64,000 nt of DNA from Robertmurraya sp047302285 (GTDB lineage: Bacteria; Bacillota; Bacilli; Bacillales; Cytobacillaceae). Position numbers and translations under genes: made by a program. Of the stretch, positions 42,097 to 51,150 are shown one piece after another. Each line of letters starts with the position of its first letter. Position 1 is the first letter of the stretch. The notes under the pieces are model-generated. The model ran no database searches. It worked only from the letters and a program-made list of their open reading frames with translations, and was not told where the DNA came from. The stretch spans positions 3,534,001-3,598,000 of the forward strand of contig NZ_CP154845.1 of the NCBI RefSeq assembly GCF_047302285.1, given 5' to 3'.

Positions 42097-42504
42097 TTAT
42101 ATCAGTAACTCATTAGCTGCCTTTGTGTACACACTAAAAACATCATCTTTTGTTTCTTTAGCTTGCTTTGCTTCTATAAATTGGTCAAAATCAAATGGGA
42201 AAAACAATCCGTATTCCTTCAGAATGTCTACATTTTTTTGGAATATTCCCTTATGCTTAAGCTGCAGCGTATTAGTTTCTAAAATCGAAATTAACGTTTG
42301 TAGGCTTGTAATAACCTGATAAGCCTCTTTCAAAGTACCAAAGTACTCAAAATGTCTAGTCGAGGTATGTAGTACCTGCAATCCCTCAAATTTTTCTATT
42401 TCTTTGTCAGAATAATAAAGAGGAAATACCTTCTGATAAAACGTATTTACAAGCTCTTTAATCATTTCTTCTTGATCTGGTGTTGATGCAAATACAACCT
42501 TCAC
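42097..42504 (-). CDS. yhcU: YhcU-like protein
   Basis: A 135-residue soluble protein resembling B. subtilis YhcU: MKVVFASTPDQEEMIKELVN, FYQKVFPLYYSDKEI, LQVLHTSTRHFEYFGTLKEA. Function unknown. It is divergent from a YhcT-like pseudouridine synthase, the same neighbourhood as in B. subtilis (yhcT-yhcU). Confidence 0.75.
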   Translation of the reverse strand: MKVVFASTPDQEEMIKELVNTFYQKVFPLYYSDKEIEKFEGLQVLHTSTRHFEYFGTLKEAYQVITSLQTLISILETNTLQLKHKGIFQKNVDILKEYGLFFPFDFDQFIEAKQAKETKDDVFSVYTKAANELLI

Positions 42505-42679
42505 TCAAAATACCACCTTTTAAAAACATGTTATCGATTTGTTATATACGATAAGAATAACATACGTACAAAGGCTTAAAGCGTGGTAATTATCGCCAAA
42601 GAAAACTAGGAAAAACAGTGATTTATTTTCTCAAAAATTGACAACAATGCTTTAAATCTCTATATGAAAGGTGATCCAC

Positions 42680-43558
42680 ATGATTGTTTCATCAAAAAAA
42701 GGGCAATGGTTTGAACTGATTGTCCCTGCTGAATGGCAAGGTCTTACAAGTGAGCAATTATTTTCAAAGGTATGGAACGCACCCAAAAAGCTCACTCACT
42801 TAATGCGAATGAACAAAGAAGTATGGCTCAATGGTCAGCCTGTTATTTGGACGGAGCCCTTAAATAAAGATGACCGTCTTCGAATCAAGTTATTTTCAGA
42901 TGCTGATTTTGGGGTCATTCCCCACTATATGGATATAAATATTCTTTTTGAGGACGACCACTTAATAATTGCCGATAAGCCATCTGGAATGAATACGCAC
43001 CCAAATGATCCCGAGCAAGAGGATACTTTAGCAAACGGAATTGCTTTTCATTTACAAGCAAAAGGAGAGTTTCGGCAAGTTAAGCATGTCCATCGCTTAG
43101 ACCGGGACACATCAGGTGTCATTCTATTTGCCAAACATCCATTTATCGGCTCCATCCTAGACAAAATGCTTGAAGAGAGACAAATAAAACGCACCTACAC
43201 AGCTCTTGTTCAGGGGAAAATGCCGAGTAAAAAAGGAACCATTAATGAACCGATTGGAAGGGATCGCCATCATCCTACGAAACGAAGAGTTTCACCAAGT
43301 GGGCAGAAAGCCATCACTCATTATGAGGTCATTGAGGGTAAAAAAGATACATCCCTAATTCAATGTCAACTTGATACAGGTCGCACACATCAAATTCGCG
43401 TGCACCTCAGCCATATTGGACACCCCATAGTTGGTGATAATCTATATGGAGACACTCATGCTAATGAAAGACTATGTCTACATGCGACCGAACTCAAATT
43501 TGTTCACCCACTCACTCTTGAAACCATTCAGGTGACCTCACCAGTGAATTGGTCATAA
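42680..43558 (+). CDS. yhcT: RluA-family pseudouridine synthase (YhcT-like)
   Basis: A 292-residue enzyme with an S4-like N-terminal region and the RluA catalytic motif VHRLDRDTSGVILFAK (catalytic Asp in HRLDRDTSG), and RTHQIRVHLSHIGHPIVGD near residue 240. It converts uridine to pseudouridine in RNA, with the target site unknown. ATG 42680 follows AAAGGTG by 6 nt. The GTG at 42671 in frame lies inside that signal. A short hairpin (CGCCCA/TGGGCG, 43573-43590) follows. Confidence 0.93.
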   Translation: MIVSSKKGQWFELIVPAEWQGLTSEQLFSKVWNAPKKLTHLMRMNKEVWLNGQPVIWTEPLNKDDRLRIKLFSDADFGVIPHYMDINILFEDDHLIIADKPSGMNTHPNDPEQEDTLANGIAFHLQAKGEFRQVKHVHRLDRDTSGVILFAKHPFIGSILDKMLEERQIKRTYTALVQGKMPSKKGTINEPIGRDRHHPTKRRVSPSGQKAITHYEVIEGKKDTSLIQCQLDTGRTHQIRVHLSHIGHPIVGDNLYGDTHANERLCLHATELKFVHPLTLETIQVTSPVNWS

Positions 43559-43860
43559 GTCCAATCAAAAGGACGCCCATTTTTGTGGGCGCCCATTTAT
43601 ATAAACGGCAGCTAGCCGAAATTTTTAAATTCAGCGATTTCATAAGGAGCACATCAAGCATTAAACACCATAGAACGTTATAAAAATCGACTCAATTCCT
43701 GACTTATTTTGTTGTTACTCATCTCTTCCCGCGTAAAATTCGTCCTAAACCAAATTTTAATTGTCCTATGAGATCTGGGCTTTTGCTGAAATAATTAATT
43801 TTACAGGAAAATGTAAAGTGATTTTCTGAGCGGCATCACTTTTAATTTGTGATAGTAAAA

Positions 43861-44040
43861 TAAGCGGAATTTTTCCTGTTATAGGACTTGCTCAGGCTCA
43901 TTGTCGGAGGATAACGGAAGATTTTCCGGTTATGCAGAGAAAAACCACCTATTTTCACGTTTTTGAAGTCAATAGGCGGAATTTTTCCTGTTATTTAAGC
44001 CTTTTTTAACGATATTTGCTAATTAACCGGAATTTATACG
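43861..44040. repeat. Dispersed repeat family 2, copy c
   Basis: Boxes start at 43861, 43911, 43971 and 44023 (spacing 50, 60, 52). The fourth is cut after GGAATTT, next to the IS110 element. This occupies the gene-free stretch 43559-44125 together with the terminator of the pseudouridine synthase gene. The 260 bp before it hold nothing else I recognise. Confidence 0.75.
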
Positions 44041-44075
44041 AAAATTGATGCTGGTTGCTCAAAAAAAGCAAAAAA

Positions 44076-44091
44076 AGACCCCCTAAGGTCT
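44076..44091 (-). terminator. Short terminator after the IS110 transposase
   Basis: AGACC and GGTCT pair around a 6-nt loop and are followed on the minus strand by TTTTTT. Confidence 0.55.
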
Positions 44092-44125
44092 AAAATTGTA
44101 CTTTTTAAAAATGGGTTATAGGCAG

Positions 44126-45360
44126 CTAGCTGGTTTGTACTTGCTCTAACTGTATCGCATAACCCATTTTTTCTATTTGTTTTTTTAATTGTTCTAACGT
44201 TCTTTCTTTCTTATTTGGTAAATAATGCGTGCCTAATTCACTGTACTCTACTTTATCTGATAAGATGTGATAAATGATGCGAAGGTAGAGATGAGCGGTT
44301 GCGATAGCTGCTTTCTTTTCCCCTTGTCGTCGCTTTACTCGATGAAAGAACGCTGTGATTCTACAATCTTTTTTTCTATTTATTGCCCAAACGGATTGAC
44401 AAAGCATCGCTTTTAAATGCTTGTTCCCTTTACGGGACTTCGATTTTTTTTTACACCTGCACTTTCGTTATTTCCTGGACATATTCCAGCCCATGAAGCT
44501 AGATGGGCTTCTGTTTCAAATAGCTCCATGTTGGTTCCGATTTCTGCAATGATGCACGCCGCGACATCAGTATTAATGCCAGGAATCGTATCCAGGAGTT
44601 CAACTTCTTCTTCGTATGGTTTCAGTAGTTCTTGAATGGATTTCTCAAGATGTGTCACTTGTTCTTCTAAAAAAATGATGGTGTTCATGTGCATACGGAT
44701 CATTTCTCGATGATGCAATCGTACCTTTCCATTTAAAGCATCTAGTAATTGAGGAACCTTTTTCTTCAGTTTTGTTTTAACCAAGGATCGTACTTGTTCT
44801 TCGTCTAGCACTTCGCCATTCATTAGTTTTTCTAGAAGAGCCCGTCCAGAAACGCCAAACAAATCAGAAACGAACGTAGTTAGTTTGATGTTGGCATCTT
44901 GTAATAACTTGTGAATACGATTCTTTTCGGATGTAATCATATGGACAAGTTTTTGACGATAGCGCGTTCGGTCTCGTAAATCTCGAATCTCCTGAGTTGG
45001 TACCATGCTCGCTTGAACGAGACCACATCGATGCAGTTGAGCGATCCATTGAGCATCCTTGATATCAGTCTTACGCCCTGGCATATTTTTAATGTGAGCT
45101 GGATTGGCAAGCGTGAGTTGACAAGATGATTCAAGAATGTTCCATACCGATTTCCAATAAACACCGGTACTTTCCATAGCTACCTCCGTACATTTGTGTT
45201 CTGCTAACCAATCTTGCAGTTGAAGTAACTCAGGAGTTGTGGTTCCAAAATTCTTGATTAACGGCTTAGGTTTTCGATCTAATGGACTGTTCAAAATACA
45301 AGCCGTAATCGATTCTTGATGAACATCTAAACCAGCACAACATTTTCGAATAGCATCCAT
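44126..45360 (-). pseudogene. IS110-family transposase, frameshifted
   Basis: The upstream part (45360-44413) has the DEDD-type domain (LDVHQESITA, AMESTGVYW, GRKTDIKDAQWIAQL) and the start of the transposase_20 domain (LLDTIPGINTDVAACIIAEI, then WAGICPGNNESAG with the catalytic Ser). The reading frame breaks at a run of nine A on the coding strand (44444-44452). The other frame continues with KSRKGNKHLKAMLCQSVWAI to the stop at 44126. A tenth A would restore a normal protein of about 410 residues. It could be a dead copy, a slippage site, or a sequencing error in a homopolymer. ATG 45360 has AGAGGA 7 nt upstream. Confidence 0.88.
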
Positions 45361-45540
45361 GGGGATTCCTCTTTTCATTAATAGACTCACAGATTATGCA
45401 CTTTTAAGTAGTTGTAGTTTTATACACGTGCTCGAGGCAACAATCGGCGGTACTCGTAAGTGCAATAGGCCGGATTTTTCCTCGGGTTTAAAAACACCAA
45501 TATTCCGACGGCCTTTAATCTGTTACTAATAGTCTAGACA
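45361..45540 (-). ncRNA. Candidate bridge RNA region of the IS110 element
   Basis: IS110-group elements encode a bridge RNA in the non-coding end upstream of the transposase. This 180-bp stretch is the larger non-coding end here. It can form an AGGCCG/CGGCCT stem (about 45463-45515) closing a large loop. Assignment rests on family knowledge and position, not on matched guide sequences. Confidence 0.35.
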
Positions 45541-45611
45541 AAAAAATGGAAATATAATTCATTCGTGTGCTGTACACCATACCAATTTTCATATCTCGCG
45601 GTGACCATTAG

Positions 45612-45690
45612 GTCATGTTTGATTTTTCCTGTTATTGCTTTATTAGAGCTGTCTTCGGAGAAAATAAGCGGAGTTTTGAGACCGTCGATT
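45612..45690. repeat. Dispersed repeat family 2, fragment d
   Basis: Contains TTTTTCCTGTTAT (box 1 tail) and, about 50 bp later, AATAAGCGGAGTTTT (degenerate box 2). The rest of the gene-free stretch 45541-46069 holds only a terminator at 45960 and no recognisable gene. Confidence 0.5.
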
Positions 45691-45959
45691 AATTAGATGA
45701 TTTAAATTCAGCAACCCAATTTTAATGGAATTTTTACTGAATATTTATCATTTAAGCCACTTTTTACAGTGTTAAACTGGTTGGAAACTTCGTTATTTAA
45801 AAGGATAAATGAGTTAATCGACAGTCTCGTTTTTCCGTCTATTTAGCAACTCGGGTTCTAAACCGAAGCCAATTGAAATAGGCTGGGAGCTACCGCTTTG
45901 AACTTATACATGTCAATAAGATACAACCTAACAAAAGTATCATCGTGATGAAATGACAG

Positions 45960-45989
45960 AAAAGACGTATGCCCATCCATACGTCTTTT
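45960..45989 (-). terminator. Terminator of the cytochrome c peroxidase gene
   Basis: AAAAGACGTATG and CATACGTCTTTT form a perfect 12-bp stem with a 6-nt loop, 81 nt past the stop codon. Confidence 0.75.
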
Positions 45990-46069
45990 CCTTCTTGTGT
46001 CCATTAACTTGAATTCACCTTAAAAACTTAATCCTTCGGAAAGATCCTTAAGACTTTTTTGAAAAATCT

Positions 46070-47137
46070 TTACATTGGAAGGTCAGGCTTTTCGGCCATT
46101 GGTATTTCGCCACTCATGCTTTCTAAGAAAGCGACTAAATTACTAACTTCTTCCTGAGTAAGGTTTAGTGGTCTCATAAGCTCACTCTTATTCCCGTGAG
46201 CTCCACCGCCAACATTGTAATAATTAATAACATCTTCTAAAGTTGCAAGACTTCCATCATGCATATATGGAGCAGTATCAGCAATTCCACGTAAGCCAGC
46301 CGTTCTAAATTTACCTTTATCTGCCTCATTTCCAGTTACATCAAATCTTCCGTCGTCTCCATCCATACCTAGATTATGGTAATTATGGTCAGATAACATT
46401 GGACCTGCGTGACATGAAATACAGCTTGCTTTTCCTACAAATAGCTTCATACCTTCTTTTGCTTCTGCAGAAATAGCATCGTCATCACCTGCAAGATACT
46501 TGTCAAATGCTGTATCCTTTACAACAATTGTTCTTTCAAAAGAAGCAATCGCTTTAGCGATATTATCTGCTGTAATTTGGTCATTAAAGACTTTATTAAA
46601 TTCTTCGACATAACCTGTTTGATTTAATTCCTCAATTAACTCATCAAGATTTTGATTCATTTCACCTTCTGCTTGAATTGGACCAAGTGCTTGTTCTTCT
46701 AAGCTGCCTGCACGTCCATCCCAGAAGTTTTCCTTATAATAAGCTGTATTGATAACAGTAGGACTGTTTCTATGTCCAGCAAAACCTTCAAATCCAATAA
46801 ATGTAGCTAATCCATCGCCATAGCCAGCCCCAGGAGCGTGACATGAAGCACAACTTAATTTATTATTCCCAGAAAGTCTTTCATCGAAATATAGCATTTG
46901 CCCAAGTGCAATTTTCTCATCTGTCAATTCATTATCCTCTGGTACAGGGACTTCACCAAGTGGTTCAAACATTGCTTTAGCTGCTTCTAATTCTTCATCT
47001 ACTTCAGGTTCAGTTGTTGCTGGTTCTCCTCCTCCAGTTGCATCGCTTTTTTCTGGTGAAGTGGCTTCATTACTACCACATGCAGCCAACAACAATAAAG
47101 CGAAAAGAAGAGTTAAGAGTAGCTTCATCCTTTTCAT
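46070..47137 (-). CDS. Dihaem cytochrome c peroxidase lipoprotein
   Basis: A 355-residue lipoprotein with signal peptide and lipobox LAAC (Cys20), an acidic, Thr-rich linker, and two CxxCH haem sites (SCASCH at 96-100 and SCISCH at 239-243). This is the bacterial CcpA/MauG peroxidase family, which reduces hydrogen peroxide with electrons from cytochrome c outside the membrane. FWDGRAGSLEEQA and MHDGSLATLEDVI are family features. It is divergent from the DHODH-like fusion gene, and a TGTGA-N6-TCACA palindrome lies between the two. Confidence 0.93.
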   Translation of the reverse strand: MKRMKLLLTLLFALLLLAACGSNEATSPEKSDATGGGEPATTEPEVDEELEAAKAMFEPLGEVPVPEDNELTDEKIALGQMLYFDERLSGNNKLSCASCHAPGAGYGDGLATFIGFEGFAGHRNSPTVINTAYYKENFWDGRAGSLEEQALGPIQAEGEMNQNLDELIEELNQTGYVEEFNKVFNDQITADNIAKAIASFERTIVVKDTAFDKYLAGDDDAISAEAKEGMKLFVGKASCISCHAGPMLSDHNYHNLGMDGDDGRFDVTGNEADKGKFRTAGLRGIADTAPYMHDGSLATLEDVINYYNVGGGAHGNKSELMRPLNLTQEEVSNLVAFLESMSGEIPMAEKPDLPM

Positions 47138-47261
47138 TGTAATACCCCCAAAATAATTTATTGGCTGAAACTATCATGTCGCGACTTTCCATTAATTCCA
47201 TCCAATTACATTTATTATATAATTAGATTAATTATTATTTTCGACTTATTTTTGAATAAAA

Positions 47262-47277
47262 TGTGAAATATATCACA
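47262..47277. promoter_or_regulatory. FNR/Rex-type palindrome between divergent genes
   Basis: TGTGAAATATATCACA has perfect TGTGA/TCACA half-sites separated by 6 bp, the FNR consensus in Bacillus. Extended by one base each side (TTGTGATATATTTCACAT) it also matches most of the Rex consensus. On the minus strand an AATAAT lies at the distance expected for a -10 box when the site is centred at -41.5, so activation of the peroxidase gene is plausible. Confidence 0.65.
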
Positions 47278-47405
47278 AAGTAATATAAGCACGTTATTAC
47301 TGTTGTTAATATCATTAATTCACTGTTGAAGTGTGATTTTTGGTCATATATATACAGAAAAATAGTGTATCATTTAGATATAAACTATTTTTGGAAGGTG
47401 ATGGA

Positions 47406-49253
47406 ATGCCCGATTGGTCTTATCATCCACTTTTTAAACCTTGGCTATTTCGACTTCCAGGGGAAAAGGGAAGAGAATTTATCCATAGAGGAATGAGTTT
47501 TATATCTTCTTTACCTGGCGGGGTTGGTTTTATTGAATTTCTCGGTCATATGGCACCATCTCCACAGTTAAAAAAAGACTTCTGTGATCTTTCGATTGCT
47601 AGTCCGATCGGTTTGAGCGGCAAAGTAGATCCACTTTTAACAGGAACGAAAGCATTTTCTCATCTCGGTTTTGGTTTTATTGAAATCGGACCTATATCAG
47701 CATCCCCACATAGAGAAAAGACTAGGCTAAGTGATAACAAACAACAAATTCATTATTCCTTACCATTTGAATCACCTGGTATGGAAAACGCTATTACTAA
47801 ACTTGAAAACCTAAAATCGGTCGACATCCCCTTCTTCATTCGCATTGGAAAAACCAATGACTTTCAACAATTATTATTCATGATCGATTCATTACTATCC
47901 TTTGCTGATGCTTTTATTCTCGAAGATATATTAAAGGAACATGAACTAACTGAAATCAAACGACATTGCTGGGACAAAAATTTGATTCTGTCCCTTCCCC
48001 ATTTACAATTAGAGGAATGGCGCGACGAAATTAGTCAACTACATAGAAAAAAATTAATAGATGGACTTGTCATAGAAGAATCTTTTGTAAAAGAAGGGAC
48101 TTATCAATATGCACCTCTAGTTCAAAATCAGCAGTTGGCTTTAGCAGTAAAGCAGATAAAAGAAGGTTCGGTTGATTTACCAATCATCATCTCAGGTGGG
48201 ATACAAGAGCCCAATGATGCCCTATTATTACTAGAAGCAGGAGCTGACCTTGTCTTGCTCTCTACTGGTTATGTCCTTTCCGGTCCTGGACTCCCAAAAC
48301 GAATAAATGAAGCTTTATTGGATCGCGACGAACCGAAACAGATTTTCAAGGGATGGGGTTGGTATTGGTTATTTGGTCTATGCATCTTTCTTGGAGGATT
48401 ACTGGCACTTATGTTTAGCATGACTTCTGTAATACTTCCTTATGATGAAGTCTTTTTGCAAATGACAAGAGAACAATTAATTGCCTTGAATCCAAGATTG
48501 ATTAACTTTATGGCACATGACCGGATGACGTTAGCAGGGACGATGATCTCTGGGGGCATCGTCTATATGTGTTTAGCACGCTTTGGTGTTAGATATGGGA
48601 TTCATTGGGCAAGGAGGGCGATTAATCTTGCTGGAGGGATTGGTTTTCTTGGAATCTTTCTTTTCATTGGCTATGGATACTTTGATTGGCTCCATGGACT
48701 ATTTTGGGCCATCCTTTCACCTATTTTCTATTTAGGTTGGAAGACAACAAAAGGAATTCGAGAGGTTTCACGTTCACGAAATAGAACCAATCATTCCAGT
48801 TGGAAAAAAGGAATAAGGGGTCAGCTAGCTTTTACCATCCTTGGATTCTCCTTTGTGTTGGGCGGACTTGTAATTTCAACCATTGGCATAACTAACGTTT
48901 TTGTTCCAACGGATATTCTCTATATTTGCATGACACCTGAGCAATTACATGATATCACTAGTAAATTAATCCCTGTCATCGCCCATGATCGAGCTGGTTT
49001 CGGTGGAGCACTCATCAGTGTAGGACTACTGGTTTTTACCCTTTCTCTCTGGGGCTTTCATCAAGGTGAAAAATGGGTTTGGTACACATTCCTCTTTGGA
49101 GGAATCCCTGCTTTTGCAGCAGGAATAGCGACTCATTTTGTCATTGGCTATACGACTTTTATTCACCTACTACCGGCATACTTTGCCTTATTTTTATTTA
49201 TCGTTGGCCTTTTCCTCTCAAGAGAATTCCTGTTTGAAAAAGAACGGAAATAA
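47406..49253 (+). CDS. Dihydroorotate-dehydrogenase-like domain fused to a duplicated membrane domain
   Basis: A 615-residue protein. The N-terminal part (about residues 1-310) resembles class 2 dihydroorotate dehydrogenases: FKPWLFRLPGEKGREFIHRG, IASPIGLSGKVDP, and the FMN-phosphate loop IISGGIQEPNDALLLLEAGA. The usual catalytic and orotate-binding motifs are not obvious. The C-terminal part has about seven or eight membrane spans and an internal repeat: MTREQLIAL and FMAHDRMTLAGTMISGG, then MTPEQLHDI and VIAHDRAGFGGALISVG. ATG 47406 follows AAGGTG by 5-6 nt. It is divergent from the peroxidase and may share its redox control. Function is unknown. Confidence 0.78.
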   Translation: MPDWSYHPLFKPWLFRLPGEKGREFIHRGMSFISSLPGGVGFIEFLGHMAPSPQLKKDFCDLSIASPIGLSGKVDPLLTGTKAFSHLGFGFIEIGPISASPHREKTRLSDNKQQIHYSLPFESPGMENAITKLENLKSVDIPFFIRIGKTNDFQQLLFMIDSLLSFADAFILEDILKEHELTEIKRHCWDKNLILSLPHLQLEEWRDEISQLHRKKLIDGLVIEESFVKEGTYQYAPLVQNQQLALAVKQIKEGSVDLPIIISGGIQEPNDALLLLEAGADLVLLSTGYVLSGPGLPKRINEALLDRDEPKQIFKGWGWYWLFGLCIFLGGLLALMFSMTSVILPYDEVFLQMTREQLIALNPRLINFMAHDRMTLAGTMISGGIVYMCLARFGVRYGIHWARRAINLAGGIGFLGIFLFIGYGYFDWLHGLFWAILSPIFYLGWKTTKGIREVSRSRNRTNHSSWKKGIRGQLAFTILGFSFVLGGLVISTIGITNVFVPTDILYICMTPEQLHDITSKLIPVIAHDRAGFGGALISVGLLVFTLSLWGFHQGEKWVWYTFLFGGIPAFAAGIATHFVIGYTTFIHLLPAYFALFLFIVGLFLSREFLFEKERK

Positions 49254-49283
49254 AAGAGGAACTGCGATAATGCAGTTCCTTTT
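49254..49283. terminator. Bidirectional terminator
   Basis: GGAACTGC/GCAGTTCC stem (8 bp, extendable by A-T pairs) with a 6-nt loop, flanked by AAAAG and TTTT, between the convergent fusion gene and rocB. Confidence 0.8.
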
Positions 49284-50937
49284 ACACTTCCCACAAAGCC
49301 TTCGTTATTTTTCGAATTAGTTTTGGTAGTATGTTGAAGCTATATGGCTTATAGACACGCTCCGTCCATTTGTGAGCACCCTTCCCATATACCCCAACAT
49401 TAATCGAAGGGATGTTTAATGTTTTCATGGATTCTAACGGTATCGGAAATAACTCTTCCATCGCCGGAAAATTTCTTTGAAGCGAATTGATTTCATCTTC
49501 CGAACCGTTGAATGAGAGGAAGCTACCATCGGATAAATAAGGAAAATACTTTTTTAGCTTAAAAGACTCACCGGTTACCTCGGCTTCTTTTTCAAGTACT
49601 GCCTTTATTTTATTCGAAATGGCCATGCCTCTTTCATTGTTTAAATCTAAATAATTCGATGGTAAAAATGGTGGTGCATAATAAAGAATCACTCTCGGTT
49701 TCTTTTCAGGGTCTAGCTTTTGAAGGGCATCTACTACTAAAAATGCAATCTCTCGATCATCCTTATCCCTGTTTTCTATTAACACTCGCTCCATTTCTGC
49801 CTCAACTGGAAGACCTTTTTGAATTAGTTCTTCCATCAATCTTTCAAGTTTCGTCACTTCTAGTGTCCAGTCTAAATCTCGAGACGGCAATTGGTTCATG
49901 TCTACAAATCTTTGATAACTTCTTTTTTGACGCTCTGCAAATGTTCGACATGCCTCCTCTGTTATTTGAAGCAATTCACTCATAATTTGAGCTGGAGATT
50001 TTTGATAGAAAAAGTAATTAAAATACATATGACAGCTTAAAGCGGTTTGCACATCATATTGTTTCTTATCATCACGCATATAAAGACAACTAGCCGGAAG
50101 AACAAGCTCACCGTCAACTTTCTCAATGAGATCAATATTTTGTCCAATCCGAATATTCAGTTCTGAAGCAATAATCGTTGGGTCAATTCCAGATAAACTT
50201 TCTCCAACATGCGCTTCGCGACCGAATATTGAAAAACAAGGGAGCAACTTCCCCGCAGTACCTGTATAAATATATTTATTATGGTCCGCTGTGTATAACG
50301 GGGAAATGAGATCATCATTTATCGCAGCGACATAGTCCAAATCATGCTCATCTTTAAGACGGAGTAACGCTTCTACAGCTCCTCTTATTCCTGCATGCTG
50401 GCTTTCTTCATCAGGATTAAACATGACAAGTAGATTCCCATCTAGTTCATCTAGATTCTCTGAAAAATAAAGTAAGTTTGCCAGATGAATCGCAATCCCA
50501 CTCTGCATATCAAGAGCGCCTCTGCCAAAGAGCCATTCTCCAGATTTAGCATCCTCCATCACTTCCAGGTCCTGTTCATAGTTTAAAAAGTATGTAGTTA
50601 AGGCATCCGGATGATGGGCAATGGATTGAAGTGCACCAAAATCCTCAGTCCCTACCGTATCGATATGAGCATAGTAAATGATTGTTTTCTTCGATTCGTT
50701 CGGTGCTTTTACAAACGCAAAAATATTTTTCCTCATGAAGCGATCTTTTTCTATCACTTCACACGACAGAAATTGAGGATTCTTTTGAAAATAAGGAAAT
50801 GAACTCAGTAAATCCATCAACCAACCTGTTTTATGATTTTCTCCATCAGTGCGACTGTAACTCTCCATTTTTATGAGCTTACAGGTTAAAATTTCAACTT
50901 GTTCTTCGAATGTTAGGGTATGGATCTCCTTAAACAA
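49282..50937 (-). CDS. rocB: RocB-like M20-family peptidase
   Basis: A 551-residue M20 metallopeptidase with IIYYAHIDTVG (metal His and catalytic Asp), GRGALDMQSGIAIHLANLL, FNPDEESQHAG (catalytic Glu pair), FGREAHVGES and the C-terminal GKGAHKWTERVYKPY. The length and motifs fit RocB, a member of the arginine degradation regulon in B. subtilis whose exact substrate is unclear. The start is TTG 50937 with AAGGAGG 7 nt upstream. The nearby ATG (50944) is out of frame. ProC lies 2.5 kb downstream. Confidence 0.88.
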   Translation of the reverse strand: MFKEIHTLTFEEQVEILTCKLIKMESYSRTDGENHKTGWLMDLLSSFPYFQKNPQFLSCEVIEKDRFMRKNIFAFVKAPNESKKTIIYYAHIDTVGTEDFGALQSIAHHPDALTTYFLNYEQDLEVMEDAKSGEWLFGRGALDMQSGIAIHLANLLYFSENLDELDGNLLVMFNPDEESQHAGIRGAVEALLRLKDEHDLDYVAAINDDLISPLYTADHNKYIYTGTAGKLLPCFSIFGREAHVGESLSGIDPTIIASELNIRIGQNIDLIEKVDGELVLPASCLYMRDDKKQYDVQTALSCHMYFNYFFYQKSPAQIMSELLQITEEACRTFAERQKRSYQRFVDMNQLPSRDLDWTLEVTKLERLMEELIQKGLPVEAEMERVLIENRDKDDREIAFLVVDALQKLDPEKKPRVILYYAPPFLPSNYLDLNNERGMAISNKIKAVLEKEAEVTGESFKLKKYFPYLSDGSFLSFNGSEDEINSLQRNFPAMEELFPIPLESMKTLNIPSINVGVYGKGAHKWTERVYKPYSFNILPKLIRKITKALWEV

Positions 50938-51034
50938 AGTGCATCCTCCTTACGCTTTTTGAAAAATAGGAAAATAAAATGAGCCATTTATTATCAGACT
51001 ATCATTATAAGTATGATAAAAATGTAAATTATTT

Positions 51035-51134
51035 CGAACATTAAGACATTGACTTAAATCAATAATATTCAATTTTAGGCTTGAAATCTACCCCTAAAAC
51101 GAATATTATAGAGAATGTGTTTTTAAAATGTTCG
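51035..51134 (+). promoter_or_regulatory. Promoter with two PurBox-like sites
   Basis: TTGAAA (51081-51086) and TATTAT (51104-51109) are 17 bp apart. CGAACATTA at 51035-51043 and its inverse AATGTTCG at 51127-51134 match the core of the PurR PurBox. B. subtilis PurR sites come in inverted pairs about 16-17 bp apart, and these are 83 bp apart, so the call is tentative. Confidence 0.45.
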
Positions 51135-51150
51135 TGTTTTGGAGGTCAAC

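Larger units (their letters stand above)
44060..45540 (-). mobile_element. IS110-family insertion sequence, approximate extent
   Basis: The element covers the frameshifted transposase, a short 3' flank with terminator and a longer 5' non-coding flank. IS110 elements lack clear terminal inverted repeats, so the ends are approximate. Truncated family 2 boxes on both sides (44023-44040 and around 45464) suggest it landed in or near such a repeat. Confidence 0.5.

Noticed and set aside
44444..44452. Programmed ribosomal frameshift in the IS110 transposase
   Set aside because: IS110 transposases are normally a single frame and I see no stimulatory element. Loss of one A or transcript slippage explains it better, so the gene is listed as a pseudogene.
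50938..51150. Guanine riboswitch in front of the purine permease
   Set aside because: The purine riboswitch core (TATA, GTCTACC, CCGTAAA and GACTA elements in order) is absent and the leader after the likely start is only about 35 nt.
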